A stretch of DNA of 64,000 nt from Luteibacter sp. Its GTDB lineage: Bacteria > Pseudomonadota > Gammaproteobacteria > Xanthomonadales > Rhodanobacteraceae. Made by a program: the position numbers and the translations under genes. The stretch covers positions 1 to 64,000 of the forward strand of contig NZ_WNDO01000009.1 in NCBI RefSeq assembly GCF_009912395.1. The letters run 5' to 3'. The notes beneath the pieces were generated by a model. The model saw nothing but the letters and a program-made list of their open reading frames with translations, was not told where the DNA came from and ran no database searches. Positions 45,378 to 53,700 of the stretch are shown here, one piece after another; the stretch's first letter is position 1, and each line of letters begins with the position of its first letter.

Positions 45378-45968
45378 ATGCACCACGACACACCGATCAC
45401 CCGCTGCCCCTGGGGCGACGCCGACGACCTCATGCGCGACTACCACGACCGCGAATGGGGCGTACCCGAGCGGGATGGCCGCAAGCTGTGGGAGAAGCTG
45501 GTGCTGGACGGTTTCCAGGCCGGATTGTCGTGGCGCACCATCCTCGCCCGGCGCGATGGGTTCCGGCGCGCCTTCGAGGGCTTCGAGCCGGACATCGTCG
45601 CCGCTTACGGCGACCGGGAGGTCGAGCGCCTGCTCGCGGACCCCGGCATCATCCGCTCGCGCAGCAAGATCGGCGCGGCCATCGGCAATGCCCGGGCCTA
45701 TGTCGCCATGCGCGAGGCCGACGAGGACTTCGCCGACTTCTGCTGGGCCTTCGTGGGCGGGGAACCGCTGGCCTGGGAAGGCCCCGTGCCGCCGAACAGC
45801 CCGCTGTCCACCCAGGTCTCCAAGGCCTTGCGCAAGCGCGGCTTCACCTTCGTGGGCCCCACCATCGTCTTTGCCTGGATGGAGGCCACGGGCCTGCTGA
45901 ACACCCACGCCTCGGACTGCTTCCGGCGCCGGCAAGTGAATAGCAAGTTACTGAAAAAGAAGAATTAA
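45378..45968 (+). CDS. tag: DNA-3-methyladenine glycosylase I
   Basis: Base-excision repair enzyme that removes 3-methyladenine from alkylated DNA. The 196-residue protein has the family's zinc-snap ligands: Cys and His in [22 protein letters not shown] and His and Cys in NTHASDCFR. The catalytic region [17 protein letters not shown] has the expected Glu/aromatic residues of Tag. The ATG follows GAGGAAAA. A short CGGG-TTTTTTAG-CCCG structure after the stop is a weak terminator candidate. Confidence 0.94.
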   Translation: MHHDTPITRCPWGDADDLMRDYHDREWGVPERDGRKLWEKLVLDGFQAGLSWRTILARRDGFRRAFEGFEPDIVAAYGDREVERLLADPGIIRSRSKIGAAIGNARAYVAMREADEDFADFCWAFVGGEPLAWEGPVPPNSPLSTQVSKALRKRGFTFVGPTIVFAWMEATGLLNTHASDCFRRRQVNSKLLKKKN

Positions 45969-46061
45969 CGGGTTTTTTAGCCCGGCAGGCGCAGGATCAT
46001 GGACAGGGGCTGCACCATGCGGCCTTCCTTGTCAGCGCACCCAACCGTCAGCGAGGGTCCC

Positions 46062-46340
46062 ATGGCTTCCAGTTCCGCCCAACTGTTCATTCCCTACAGC
46101 GAATCGACACAGGGACCGTGGATCGTCCGCCGCGCTTCCCTTCCCCTTGGCCGCTACGCCTCGCAGGCGGCGGCGATTGCCGCCGCCGAGCAACTGGCGC
46201 CCGGCCTCTCCGACAGCCTCGGCCTGCCCGTGGAAATCCACGTGCAGCAGGCGGACGGCACGTGGGAGGAACACACCTTCGTCGTGGCCGGCCTCGTCAG
46301 CGGCGCGATGCCGCGCAGCGGCATGGGCCACCACGCCTGA
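46062..46340 (+). CDS. Small hypothetical protein (DUF2188-like)
   Basis: A 92-residue protein. The centre, GPWIVRRASLPLGRYASQAAAIAAAEQLA, resembles the short strand-helix pattern of DUF2188 proteins (a glycine-led strand and an 'AxxxAxxLA' helix), but the match is only general. No membrane segment or signal is seen. GAGGGT precedes the ATG; the reading frame is open upstream but lacks a ribosome site. Confidence 0.6.
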   Translation: MASSSAQLFIPYSESTQGPWIVRRASLPLGRYASQAAAIAAAEQLAPGLSDSLGLPVEIHVQQADGTWEEHTFVVAGLVSGAMPRSGMGHHA

Positions 46341-46363
46341 GTGCCACGGGCTGAGACGGCGAT

Positions 46364-46387
46364 AAGGTAACCTTGCAAGGTTGCCTT
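46364..46387. promoter_or_regulatory. 24-bp near-perfect palindrome upstream of dinG
   Basis: AAGGTAACCTTG-CAAGGTTGCCTT is palindromic with one T/G exception that could pair as G·U in RNA. It lies 23 bases after the upstream stop and 22 bases before the dinG ATG. It could be an operator or a terminator; it does not resemble a LexA box (TTAGNNNNACTAA-like), although dinG is an SOS gene in E. coli. Confidence 0.4.
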
Positions 46388-46409
46388 TAGATGTTTTCGT
46401 ATCCGCCCG

Positions 46410-48506
46410 ATGCTCACCGATGACACCAAAGCCGCGATCCGCGCCGCCTATGCGCGGCTGAAGGACGGACTCACGGGCTTTCGCGGGCGCGCCTCGCAGC
46501 TGAAGATGATCGCCGAAGTCGCCAAGGCGCTCGCCGAGACGACCGGCGCCGCCGTGATCGAGGCGCCCACCGGTACCGGCAAGTCCATGGCCTACCTGAT
46601 CGCCGGCCTGGAAGTGGCGCGCGCGCAGAAAAAGAAGCTGGTGATCGCCACGGCGACCGTGGCGTTGCAGGAGCAGTTGGTCCAGCGCGATATCCCGCAG
46701 TACATGACGTTGTGCGGCGTGGAGGCGAAAGTTGCCCTGGCCAAGGGCCGCGCCCGATACCTGTGCCCGCGCAACTTGCGCATGGCCAGTTCGGAGCCGG
46801 CGGCGCAGACCGGGTTCGACTTCGACGCCGACCTGGCGCTGTGGTCGCGACCGCCCGCCGAGCGGGACACCAAGGCCATCGAAATCCTGGGCAAGGCCTT
46901 CGAGGGAAAAACCTGGAACGGCGACATCGACACCAGCCCCGAGCCGCTGTCCGACCTCGTACGCGGCATGGTCACCACCAGTGCCGGCGGCTGCACGGGC
47001 CGCAAGTGCGGCGCGTTCGCCGTGTGTCCGTTCTTCGTGGCACGCCGCGCGATCGGCGAGGCGGACATCGTGGTGGCCAACCAGGACCTGGTGCTCGCCG
47101 ACCTCACGATGCCGCGCGACGAAGACACCTTCGGCGGCGTGATCCTGCCCAAGCCCGAGGACACGCTGTACATTTTCGACGAGGCGCACCACGTGCCCGG
47201 CAAGGCCATCGACCGTGGCGCCGCCGACGTGCACCTCGCCACCGCGACGCGACGCATGGGCCGCTTGCAGAACCAGATCCACGCCGCCTACTCGCTCACC
47301 GACAAGGAAACCATCGGCAATCTCTCGCTGGAAGCCGGCGACGAGAAGATGCAGGAGCTGTCGAACGCGCTGGAAGAGATCGAGCGCGAGATCCGCATGG
47401 GCTGGACACCGTCGTCCAGCGAAACCGAGCCCGTGTTCCGCGCCTCGCTGGGTCAGCTTCCGGACAACTGGAAAAGGCACGCGGAGCACCTGCACCTGCT
47501 CACCCGCGACATCCAGCGCTGGATCCGCACCGTGCGCCGCACCGTCGTGGAGATGGAGGCCGGCGGCCCCACCCAGGACGCGCTGTCGCGCGAACTGGGC
47601 GTGGCGCTGGAACGTCTCGATCGCCAGGTGCGCACCTGGTACGCATGGTCGACGGAGGATCGCGAGAACGCCCCGCCGCTGGCGCGCTGGGTCAGCATGA
47701 CGCCGGAGCAGCAACTGGTCTGCCATGCCTCGGCGGTGTCGGCTGGCGGCCTGCTACGCAGCGTGCTCTGGGACAACGCCTCCGCCGTGGTGATGACCTC
47801 GGCGACGCTGAGCGCGGGTGGTAACTTCCGCGGGTTCGCCGACTCGGTCGGCCTGCCGGACGAGGCGGTGACGATCAGCCTGCCCTCGCCGTTCGACCTG
47901 GAGAAACAGGCGACGCTCGCGGTGCCCGCCTTACGCACCATGCCGGACGACCGCGAGGGCCATGCGCGCGAGGTCTCCGAATGGCTGGCGAAGCATCTGG
48001 ACTGGGACGCGGGCAACCTCGTGCTGTTCACCTCGCGGGCAAAGCTGGATCGCGTGTTGCAGATCCTGCCCATCGAATACGTGCGCAAGGTCCGCGCGCA
48101 GGGCTCGCTGTCGAAGGCGCAGCTCATAGCCGAGCATTGCGCCGACATCGAGGCCGGCAAGGGCAGCACGCTGTTCGGCCTGGCCTCCTTCGGTGAAGGC
48201 CTCGACTTGCCGGGCAAGCTCTGCGAGACCGTCGTGGTGACCCAGCTCCCGTTCGCGGTGCCCACCGACCCGGTCGGCGCCACCTACGCGGAATGGCTGG
48301 AAGCGCGCGGCCGTAACCCCTTCATCGAGGTGAGCGTGCCGGATGCCACGCGCATCCTCACGCAGTACTGCGGACGCCTCATCCGCACCGAAACCGATAC
48401 CGGACGCATCGTGCTGCTGGACCGTCGCGTGGTCACCAAGCGCTATGGCACCGGCATGCTCCGCGCCCTTCCTCCCTTCGCACGAGAGATCGAGCGCGTC
48501 GCATGA
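46410..48506 (+). CDS. dinG: ATP-dependent DNA helicase DinG
   Basis: Superfamily 2 iron-sulfur helicase of the XPD/DinG group, 698 residues (716 in E. coli). Walker A is IEAPTGTGKS. The 4Fe-4S cysteines are in RYLCPRN and GGCTGRKCGAFAVCPFF (Cys at four positions). The Walker B DEAH box is FDEAHHVPG. C-terminal motifs V and VI include LFGLASFGEGLDLPGK and YCGRLIRTETDTG. It unwinds DNA and helps resolve R-loops and replication-fork conflicts. It is coupled to hutD by ATGA. Confidence 0.95.
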   Translation: MLTDDTKAAIRAAYARLKDGLTGFRGRASQLKMIAEVAKALAETTGAAVIEAPTGTGKSMAYLIAGLEVARAQKKKLVIATATVALQEQLVQRDIPQYMTLCGVEAKVALAKGRARYLCPRNLRMASSEPAAQTGFDFDADLALWSRPPAERDTKAIEILGKAFEGKTWNGDIDTSPEPLSDLVRGMVTTSAGGCTGRKCGAFAVCPFFVARRAIGEADIVVANQDLVLADLTMPRDEDTFGGVILPKPEDTLYIFDEAHHVPGKAIDRGAADVHLATATRRMGRLQNQIHAAYSLTDKETIGNLSLEAGDEKMQELSNALEEIEREIRMGWTPSSSETEPVFRASLGQLPDNWKRHAEHLHLLTRDIQRWIRTVRRTVVEMEAGGPTQDALSRELGVALERLDRQVRTWYAWSTEDRENAPPLARWVSMTPEQQLVCHASAVSAGGLLRSVLWDNASAVVMTSATLSAGGNFRGFADSVGLPDEAVTISLPSPFDLEKQATLAVPALRTMPDDREGHAREVSEWLAKHLDWDAGNLVLFTSRAKLDRVLQILPIEYVRKVRAQGSLSKAQLIAEHCADIEAGKGSTLFGLASFGEGLDLPGKLCETVVVTQLPFAVPTDPVGATYAEWLEARGRNPFIEVSVPDATRILTQYCGRLIRTETDTGRIVLLDRRVVTKRYGTGMLRALPPFAREIERVA

Positions 48507-49030
48507 AGATCGTTCCGTTCAACGAACTGAAGGCCGTGCCGTGGAAGAACGGCCTCGGCATCACGCGCGAAATCGCGGTGTCGCCGGAAGGCGCCGGGAT
48601 GGACGAATTTCTCTGGCGCGTGAGCATCGCCGATGTGGATACGGCGTCGCCATTTTCAACGTTTTCCGGGATCGACCGTACCATCGTACTGCTGGAAGGC
48701 GACGGTTTCACGATGACGCTGGATGGGGATCGCGAGCATGCGCTGACCGTTCCATGCGAGCCCTTCGCCTTTCCGGGCGAGGCAAAGGTGGATGTGACGC
48801 TCGCTGGTGGCGCCACGCGGGATTTCAATCTGATGGTGCGGCGTGGGAAAGCACGCGGTGAGGTGCGGGTACTGCGTGGCAAGGTCGATGTGAATCAGGC
48901 TGCGCTCGTTCATCTGGTACGCGGAGCAGGCTTCGCCGATGGAATGCCTTTGCAGGCGGGCGATACCGTGTTTGGCGCGACGTCCATTGCCTTGGAATCC
49001 TACGCCATCGCCCTCGCCGTCATCCTGTAG
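48503..49030 (+). CDS. HutD/Ves family protein
   Basis: A cupin-fold protein of 175 residues. The signature VPWKNGLGITREIAV near the N-terminus and FLWRVSIADVDTASPFSTFSGIDRTIVLLEGDGF are diagnostic of HutD/Ves. HutD is often in histidine-utilisation operons, but no hut gene is close here, so the role is unclear. It is coupled to dinG. Its final codons CTG TAG are formed by the left arm of a REP palindrome. Confidence 0.9.
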   Translation: MKIVPFNELKAVPWKNGLGITREIAVSPEGAGMDEFLWRVSIADVDTASPFSTFSGIDRTIVLLEGDGFTMTLDGDREHALTVPCEPFAFPGEAKVDVTLAGGATRDFNLMVRRGKARGEVRVLRGKVDVNQAALVHLVRGAGFADGMPLQAGDTVFGATSIALESYAIALAVIL

Positions 49031-49071
49031 GAGCGCGCTTGCGCGCGATCGCGCGCAAGCGCGCTCCTACA
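49026..49071. repeat. 46-bp perfect REP palindrome spanning two stop codons
   Basis: Same 46-base palindrome as at 27950. The TAG of hutD (plus strand) lies in the left arm and the TAG of the convergent hypothetical gene lies in the right arm. A bidirectional hairpin at the 3' ends of two convergent genes suits termination or mRNA protection. Confidence 0.92.
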
Positions 49072-49438
49072 AACGATTCCATAGATCTACCGAGGTCAGC
49101 TGGTACGGCACCGACGGCACCGCGTCCTGCCAGCGCTCCACGCCCGGAAAAAGATCGCGCAGATCCAACACCAAGGTCGCGAAACTCTTATCGGTTTCCG
49201 ATACGACCAGTACGTCCCCATCGTCCAGATGAAAGAACAGGAACACTGTGTCGTAAGACGCATCGTCGCGGTTCCCCGCCTCCACCCGTCGTACCGTGGA
49301 CAGCGCGACATGGCGCACGCTTAGGGGTCCGTTCACATGCACGATGGTCTGTTCCACACCATCGAAACGGACGCTAGGCCGCGTCGTCAGCCGCTCGCGC
49401 AGCCGCCCGACCAGTCCGTGAGGATCGTTTCGCTGCAT
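49067..49438 (-). CDS. Hypothetical protein, uncharacterised
   Basis: A 123-residue protein with no family I can name. It has a mixed composition without membrane helices: VNGPLSVRHVALSTVRRVEAG, then YDTVFLFFHLDDGDVLVVSETDKSFATLVLDLRDLFPGVERW. It looks like a small beta-rich cytoplasmic protein. The ATG giving MQRNDPHG is used. The last two codons and stop (TTG TAG) come from the REP arm. It is divergent from the lipocalin gene with about 95 bases between. Confidence 0.6.
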   Translation of the reverse strand: MQRNDPHGLVGRLRERLTTRPSVRFDGVEQTIVHVNGPLSVRHVALSTVRRVEAGNRDDASYDTVFLFFHLDDGDVLVVSETDKSFATLVLDLRDLFPGVERWQDAVPSVPYQLTSVDLWNRL

Positions 49439-49532
49439 ATGTCCTGTGCCCCCCAGCACGAAAACGGCGACGGTTCAAACGAGGTTCACGCCTGAGCCGC
49501 ATCGTAGGCGGTCGCCTGACAGGAATCCAGCC

Positions 49533-50069
49533 ATGCGCGATATCCATGCCACCCTGCTTCACGCCATGGCCGCCGCCCCGGTCGCCAGCGCGCCCGTCAC
49601 TGCCGTCGCCGACCTCGATCTGGCACGTTATGCGGGCACCTGGCACGAGATCGCGCGCCTGCCCATGTATTTTCAGCGCAAGTGCACCGGCGCGGTGACC
49701 GTGACCTATACGGCACGCCCCGACGAAACCGTCGCGGTGGAGAACCGCTGCGATTCCGCCGAAGGCCCCATGGTCGCGCGCGGCATCGCGCGCCGCCCCG
49801 AATCCTTCTCACGCGGCAAGCTCGAAGTCACCTTCGCGCCGGCCTGGCTGCACTGGTTGCCGATGGTATGGGCCGATTACTGGGTCATCGCGCTCGATGA
49901 CGATTACCACTGGGCAATGATCGGTCAGCCGGGACGGAAGTACCTGTGGATCCTGTCGCGCGAACCGTCCCTTGACACCACGATTTTCGAATCACTCAAG
50001 GAGCAGGCACATTCGATGGGTTACAACCTCGATGGGTTGATCGTCGCGAATGAACAAACCGACGAGTAG
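49533..50069 (+). CDS. Lipocalin family protein (Blc-like)
   Basis: A 178-residue protein. Lipocalin motifs are RYAGTWHEIARLPMYFQRKCTGAVTVTYT (GxW), then WADYWVIALDDDYHWAMIGQPGRKYLWILSREP, which is diagnostic of the bacterial lipocalin Blc. Blc binds lipids at the outer membrane in E. coli. Here the N-terminus (MRDIHATLLHAMAAAPVASAPV) is only a weak export signal and has no lipobox cysteine, so it may be non-lipidated or mis-started. AGGA lies eight bases before the ATG. Confidence 0.87.
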   Translation: MRDIHATLLHAMAAAPVASAPVTAVADLDLARYAGTWHEIARLPMYFQRKCTGAVTVTYTARPDETVAVENRCDSAEGPMVARGIARRPESFSRGKLEVTFAPAWLHWLPMVWADYWVIALDDDYHWAMIGQPGRKYLWILSREPSLDTTIFESLKEQAHSMGYNLDGLIVANEQTDE

Positions 50070-50196
50070 GTCCAGCCTCGGACATCTTCATCATTGCCCC
50101 ATCGATGTCACCCTTGGTATACCGATTGTTCTTGAGTGTGCCGACATTGATCACACCATAACGCCCCCTTTTAGACAGGATGTCATTCGTAACCAT
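49996..50196 (-). pseudogene. Possible remnant ORF next to the RHS immunity-like gene
   Basis: A 66-codon minus-strand frame beginning MVTNDILSKRGRYGVINVG and continuing with LKNNRYTKGDIDGAMMKMSEAG. It starts inside the end of the two-repeat gene and runs antisense into the lipocalin 3' end. The first 40 residues look coding-like in composition and the tail does not. It may be the stump of a gene cut off by the lipocalin side. I do not recognise it. Confidence is low. Confidence 0.25.
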
Positions 50197-50674
50197 GGAC
50201 GGTAACAAAGCCCTCTTTCCAATGATCTTCACCCAATCCGTAGAATCCGAAAGAAAATCCATCCTGATGATCGCAAAAACCCGGCTTGGCCTTGAGGAAA
50301 TCGATAGCTCTGATGGCATCAGCTTCCGAGTGAAATATCCCGATCATCCGAACATGATCCACTTCTTCCGGAAACTCGTACTCGTGGTGCACGATAAACA
50401 CAGGATCACCCAGTTCACCCGAGGTATCGATCAGGCGGCATGAAATGCTTTGCTGTCTGTTCTCATCGAAGCCTGTAGACCATGCGGCCACTCCCACAGG
50501 TAGTTCATGGATGGTAAATCCTTCCGGACTCTCCAAAAACCCAGGGAGCATCCTGGCTCGACCCATAGCCAGCACTGCTGCCTCCTGGGAGGGGTATATG
50601 CCGATAAGCTTTGTATCTACCCCCTCCTCATCCATCAGATGGCCATGCAACAACACGTATGCCGACCTACCCAT
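50183..50674 (-). CDS. Two-repeat DUF7336-like protein in the immunity-gene position
   Basis: A 163-residue protein made of two related halves: TKLIGIYPSQEAAVLAMGRARMLPGFLESPEGFTIHEL and VRMIGIFHSEADAIRAIDFLKAKPGFCDHQDGFSFGFY, each with the pattern IGIxxSxxxAxxA...PGFxxxxxGF. The second half ends in DHWKEGF. This resembles DUF7336-type domains often found near RHS and polymorphic-toxin loci, though that is from memory and not checked. It has GAGGA ten bases before the ATG and lies 104 bp downstream of the RHS gene in the same direction, the usual immunity-gene position. The region is clearly more AT-rich than its surroundings. Confidence 0.6.
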   Translation of the reverse strand: MGRSAYVLLHGHLMDEEGVDTKLIGIYPSQEAAVLAMGRARMLPGFLESPEGFTIHELPVGVAAWSTGFDENRQQSISCRLIDTSGELGDPVFIVHHEYEFPEEVDHVRMIGIFHSEADAIRAIDFLKAKPGFCDHQDGFSFGFYGLGEDHWKEGFVTVHGYE

Positions 50675-50778
50675 CTATAGCAATCCTCAGGGGCCCTTGG
50701 AATTTCGATCACCTCTCCTGATGGAAGTGCGCATCATCGACTCCTCAATGATTGGCTCAATACGTCCTTCGCTTAGCG

Positions 50779-53700
50779 TCACAGATCTATCCCCGATCGA
50801 AGGTAAACCTGCTGGTATCCCGTCCACCCCGAGCACCCATAGTTGTTGCACGCCCTGACGCGATACCTCACGTAGCCCATCGCGAAGACGACGCTCTTCC
50901 AGGACGTGGCGTTCACGCCATATGTGTTTACCGTCTCATCCGGTGTCATTTCTTCCAGTTCATAGCGGGTAGCCAGCGCCGTCACGTTCCACATCGCTGT
51001 CACCGTCGGCTTTGAGGTCGCTCCACCCGCTGCCACGGCAAAACCGATCGGGGTGTACGGCAGGAGAACCACGTTCACCGCGACCTCGTTACTCCAACTC
51101 GTGCAACCACTGCTGTTGCAACCCTGGACCATGTAGCGATAGCTACCTTCCGGACGCCCCGCCGTCGACCACGATTGTGAGGCAGCGTTCTGGACTTCCG
51201 TCCAGTTGGCTCCATTGACACTTTCGACCACCCTGTAGGTTGTTGCCTGGGGCGACGCCGTCCAACTGAGACCGTAAGTGCCGTTGTTGCTTGCGCCGCC
51301 TCCGGACAAGGTCGGCGCACCCGTCGGCGGAACGACCACAACGACATAGCTACTGCTAACGTAGCCGCTGCACCCATGGGCATTACACGCCCTGACCCGG
51401 TAGTACCAGTTGCTCGACACCGTCTCGGTGATAGTCGCCGAGGTCGCCGTACCGTTGTACACCTGCGTCCAGTTGCCGTCGTAGCTGTGTTCCACCTGAT
51501 AGGAGGTCGCGGTGGCTGTCGAAGGCCAGCTGATGGTAACGGTTCCCGACGAGCTTCCAGGTACGTTGATACCCGCCGGCGCGGAAGGTGGCAGGAGCAC
51601 ATCGACATTCCACGTTGATCCAAAGGGTGCGCAGCCGCCGGCTGCACACGCCTGTACCTGATACCCGTACGTACCGGTGCCCTTGCCCGTACCGGACCAT
51701 GACGTCGCCTGCGAACTAGACACCGTTACCCAACTGCCACCGTTGACGCTTTCTCGCAAGTTGTAGGCGGTCGCTCCGGCTATCGCCTGCCATCCCACCG
51801 ACAGGGTGCCGTCACTACTACCGGTACTACCGCTGAGCGTTACGTAGGGGCCGGCAACCAGGGGTGCTATACCGAAATCCCGGAACCAGTGCAGACCTTC
51901 CTGCACCAATTCGAACTGAACGCGACGATTGCTACCGAGCAATTGGGACGCCGGTGTAGCGATGGTGACCGCGGCATGCTGGCCTGGTGCGATCTCTGGA
52001 ATGGCCTGGCGCGCCACGTCGTTCGCCACCATATTGCCCGCGGCATCGATCAGATGATTGCCCAGGTTGATCGGATGCGGCCCGATCGATGCCAATGTCA
52101 CCGAGCCTCGGTTGGCAATGTCAATCGTGGTCAGCACGTTCTGTCCGTCCGTTGACAGCGTCGGACCGGCGATAATCGTCAGCAGGGGATTGACCTGCTC
52201 CCGGGTCACGCCGGTCACGTTGTTGCACAGATTACCGGTGCCCGCCGTGGGGCAGGCCGAGTAAGGCCCTATGTCTACCGTTGTATTGTTCGGCCAGTCC
52301 TTGAACCAGCCGACCCGAGCCTGGACGAGGGAAAAACGCACCAACTTGCCTGTGCCGAGTACGGCCGCAGCGGCCACATGCATGGTAACGGAGCCATGGC
52401 CGCCTACCGGGATATCTGAAGGAATATCCACACCGTAAGGAATTTCCGTCTCGTTACCCGACGCATCGACCAAGTGATACGCCATGTACACCGGGTAATT
52501 GCTATGGGCGGTTAGCGCTCGGGTACCTCGGTTGAGGATATCCAACGTCACGTCGATCGTCGTGCCATCGGTAGACAACTGGGGAATCCCAATGACACCG
52601 AGTGCCGTACTTACCTGGGAGGGTTGGAGAATGTCGATGTTTTCGCTGGATTTAGCGATTAGCTTTTTACCAAGATACACATACTTACTGCCCATGTGCG
52701 TTGTTGGATCCAGCTCCCACATCAACTGCCCGGCCGCGTTATACGCGTAGTATGTCGTGCCCTGCGACGTCACCTTCTTCACCCGGCGACCCGCCGCATC
52801 ATAGGTGTAGCTTCCCTTGCCCGGAATCGATGTCAGGCGGTTCGCCAGGTCGAAGTTCAGCGTCTGGCTATCCTTGACCGTCGTGTTTCCGCGCACGTCG
52901 TAGTTGAAGCTGTGTAGCACCGACGCACCGTTGTCGATCGAGCGCAGCAGGTTCGATCCGTCGTAGTTGTACGTGTTCGTACCGCTGCCGTTGGTCAGTG
53001 TGCGGATGTTGTTGAGCGTGTCGTAGGTGTAGCTCTCCGTGCCCCACAGCTGGCCCGCCGTCGCCGAGACCAGGCGGTTAAGGCCGTCGTAGCTCATCGC
53101 CTTGCTGCGCTGGTTGGTCCCCGACACGTCGGTGATCTGGCTCACGTTGCCGTTGGCGTCATAGGCGAAGTCCTCGCTGACGTTCGGCGTGCCGTTCTTG
53201 CCATAGGTGAAGTTGCGCAGCAACTGGCGGGCGTTCTTGTCCGCTGCGTAGAGCGCGCCGCTACCGAGCGTATACGACTTCACGTCGCCATCCGGAAAGT
53301 AGCTGACACCCGATGCATAAGCGCTCGCCTGGGATGGCTGCCCCAATGCGTTCGGGGCGTAATCCACAAACACGCCATCGGGATACAGCACCGCGCGGAG
53401 GCGACCTGTCGGCGTGTAGTCATAGCCCAAGCCCCAGCGCCAACCGTCGATGGACAACACTTCGGCCGTCAGCAGACCCATCTTGTTACGACCGAAGGTC
53501 CAGCTAGCCATGCCCGCCGTCGCCGTCGCCGGGTTGCCACGCGCATCGTAGGTGAAGCTACTCGGCTCGGTGCCGGCCGGATAGACCACCGAGGTCACCC
53601 GGTTCATCGCGTCGTAGCCGCGTACCGTCTTCAACGCATCCGCCACCTGCTCCTGGCCGCAGCCGGTACCGTTGAATGACGCGCCAGAAACGCTCCATGC

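Noticed and set aside
46364-46387. LexA box upstream of dinG
   Set aside because: The palindrome does not fit the Xanthomonad or E. coli LexA consensus; I list it as an unassigned palindrome only.
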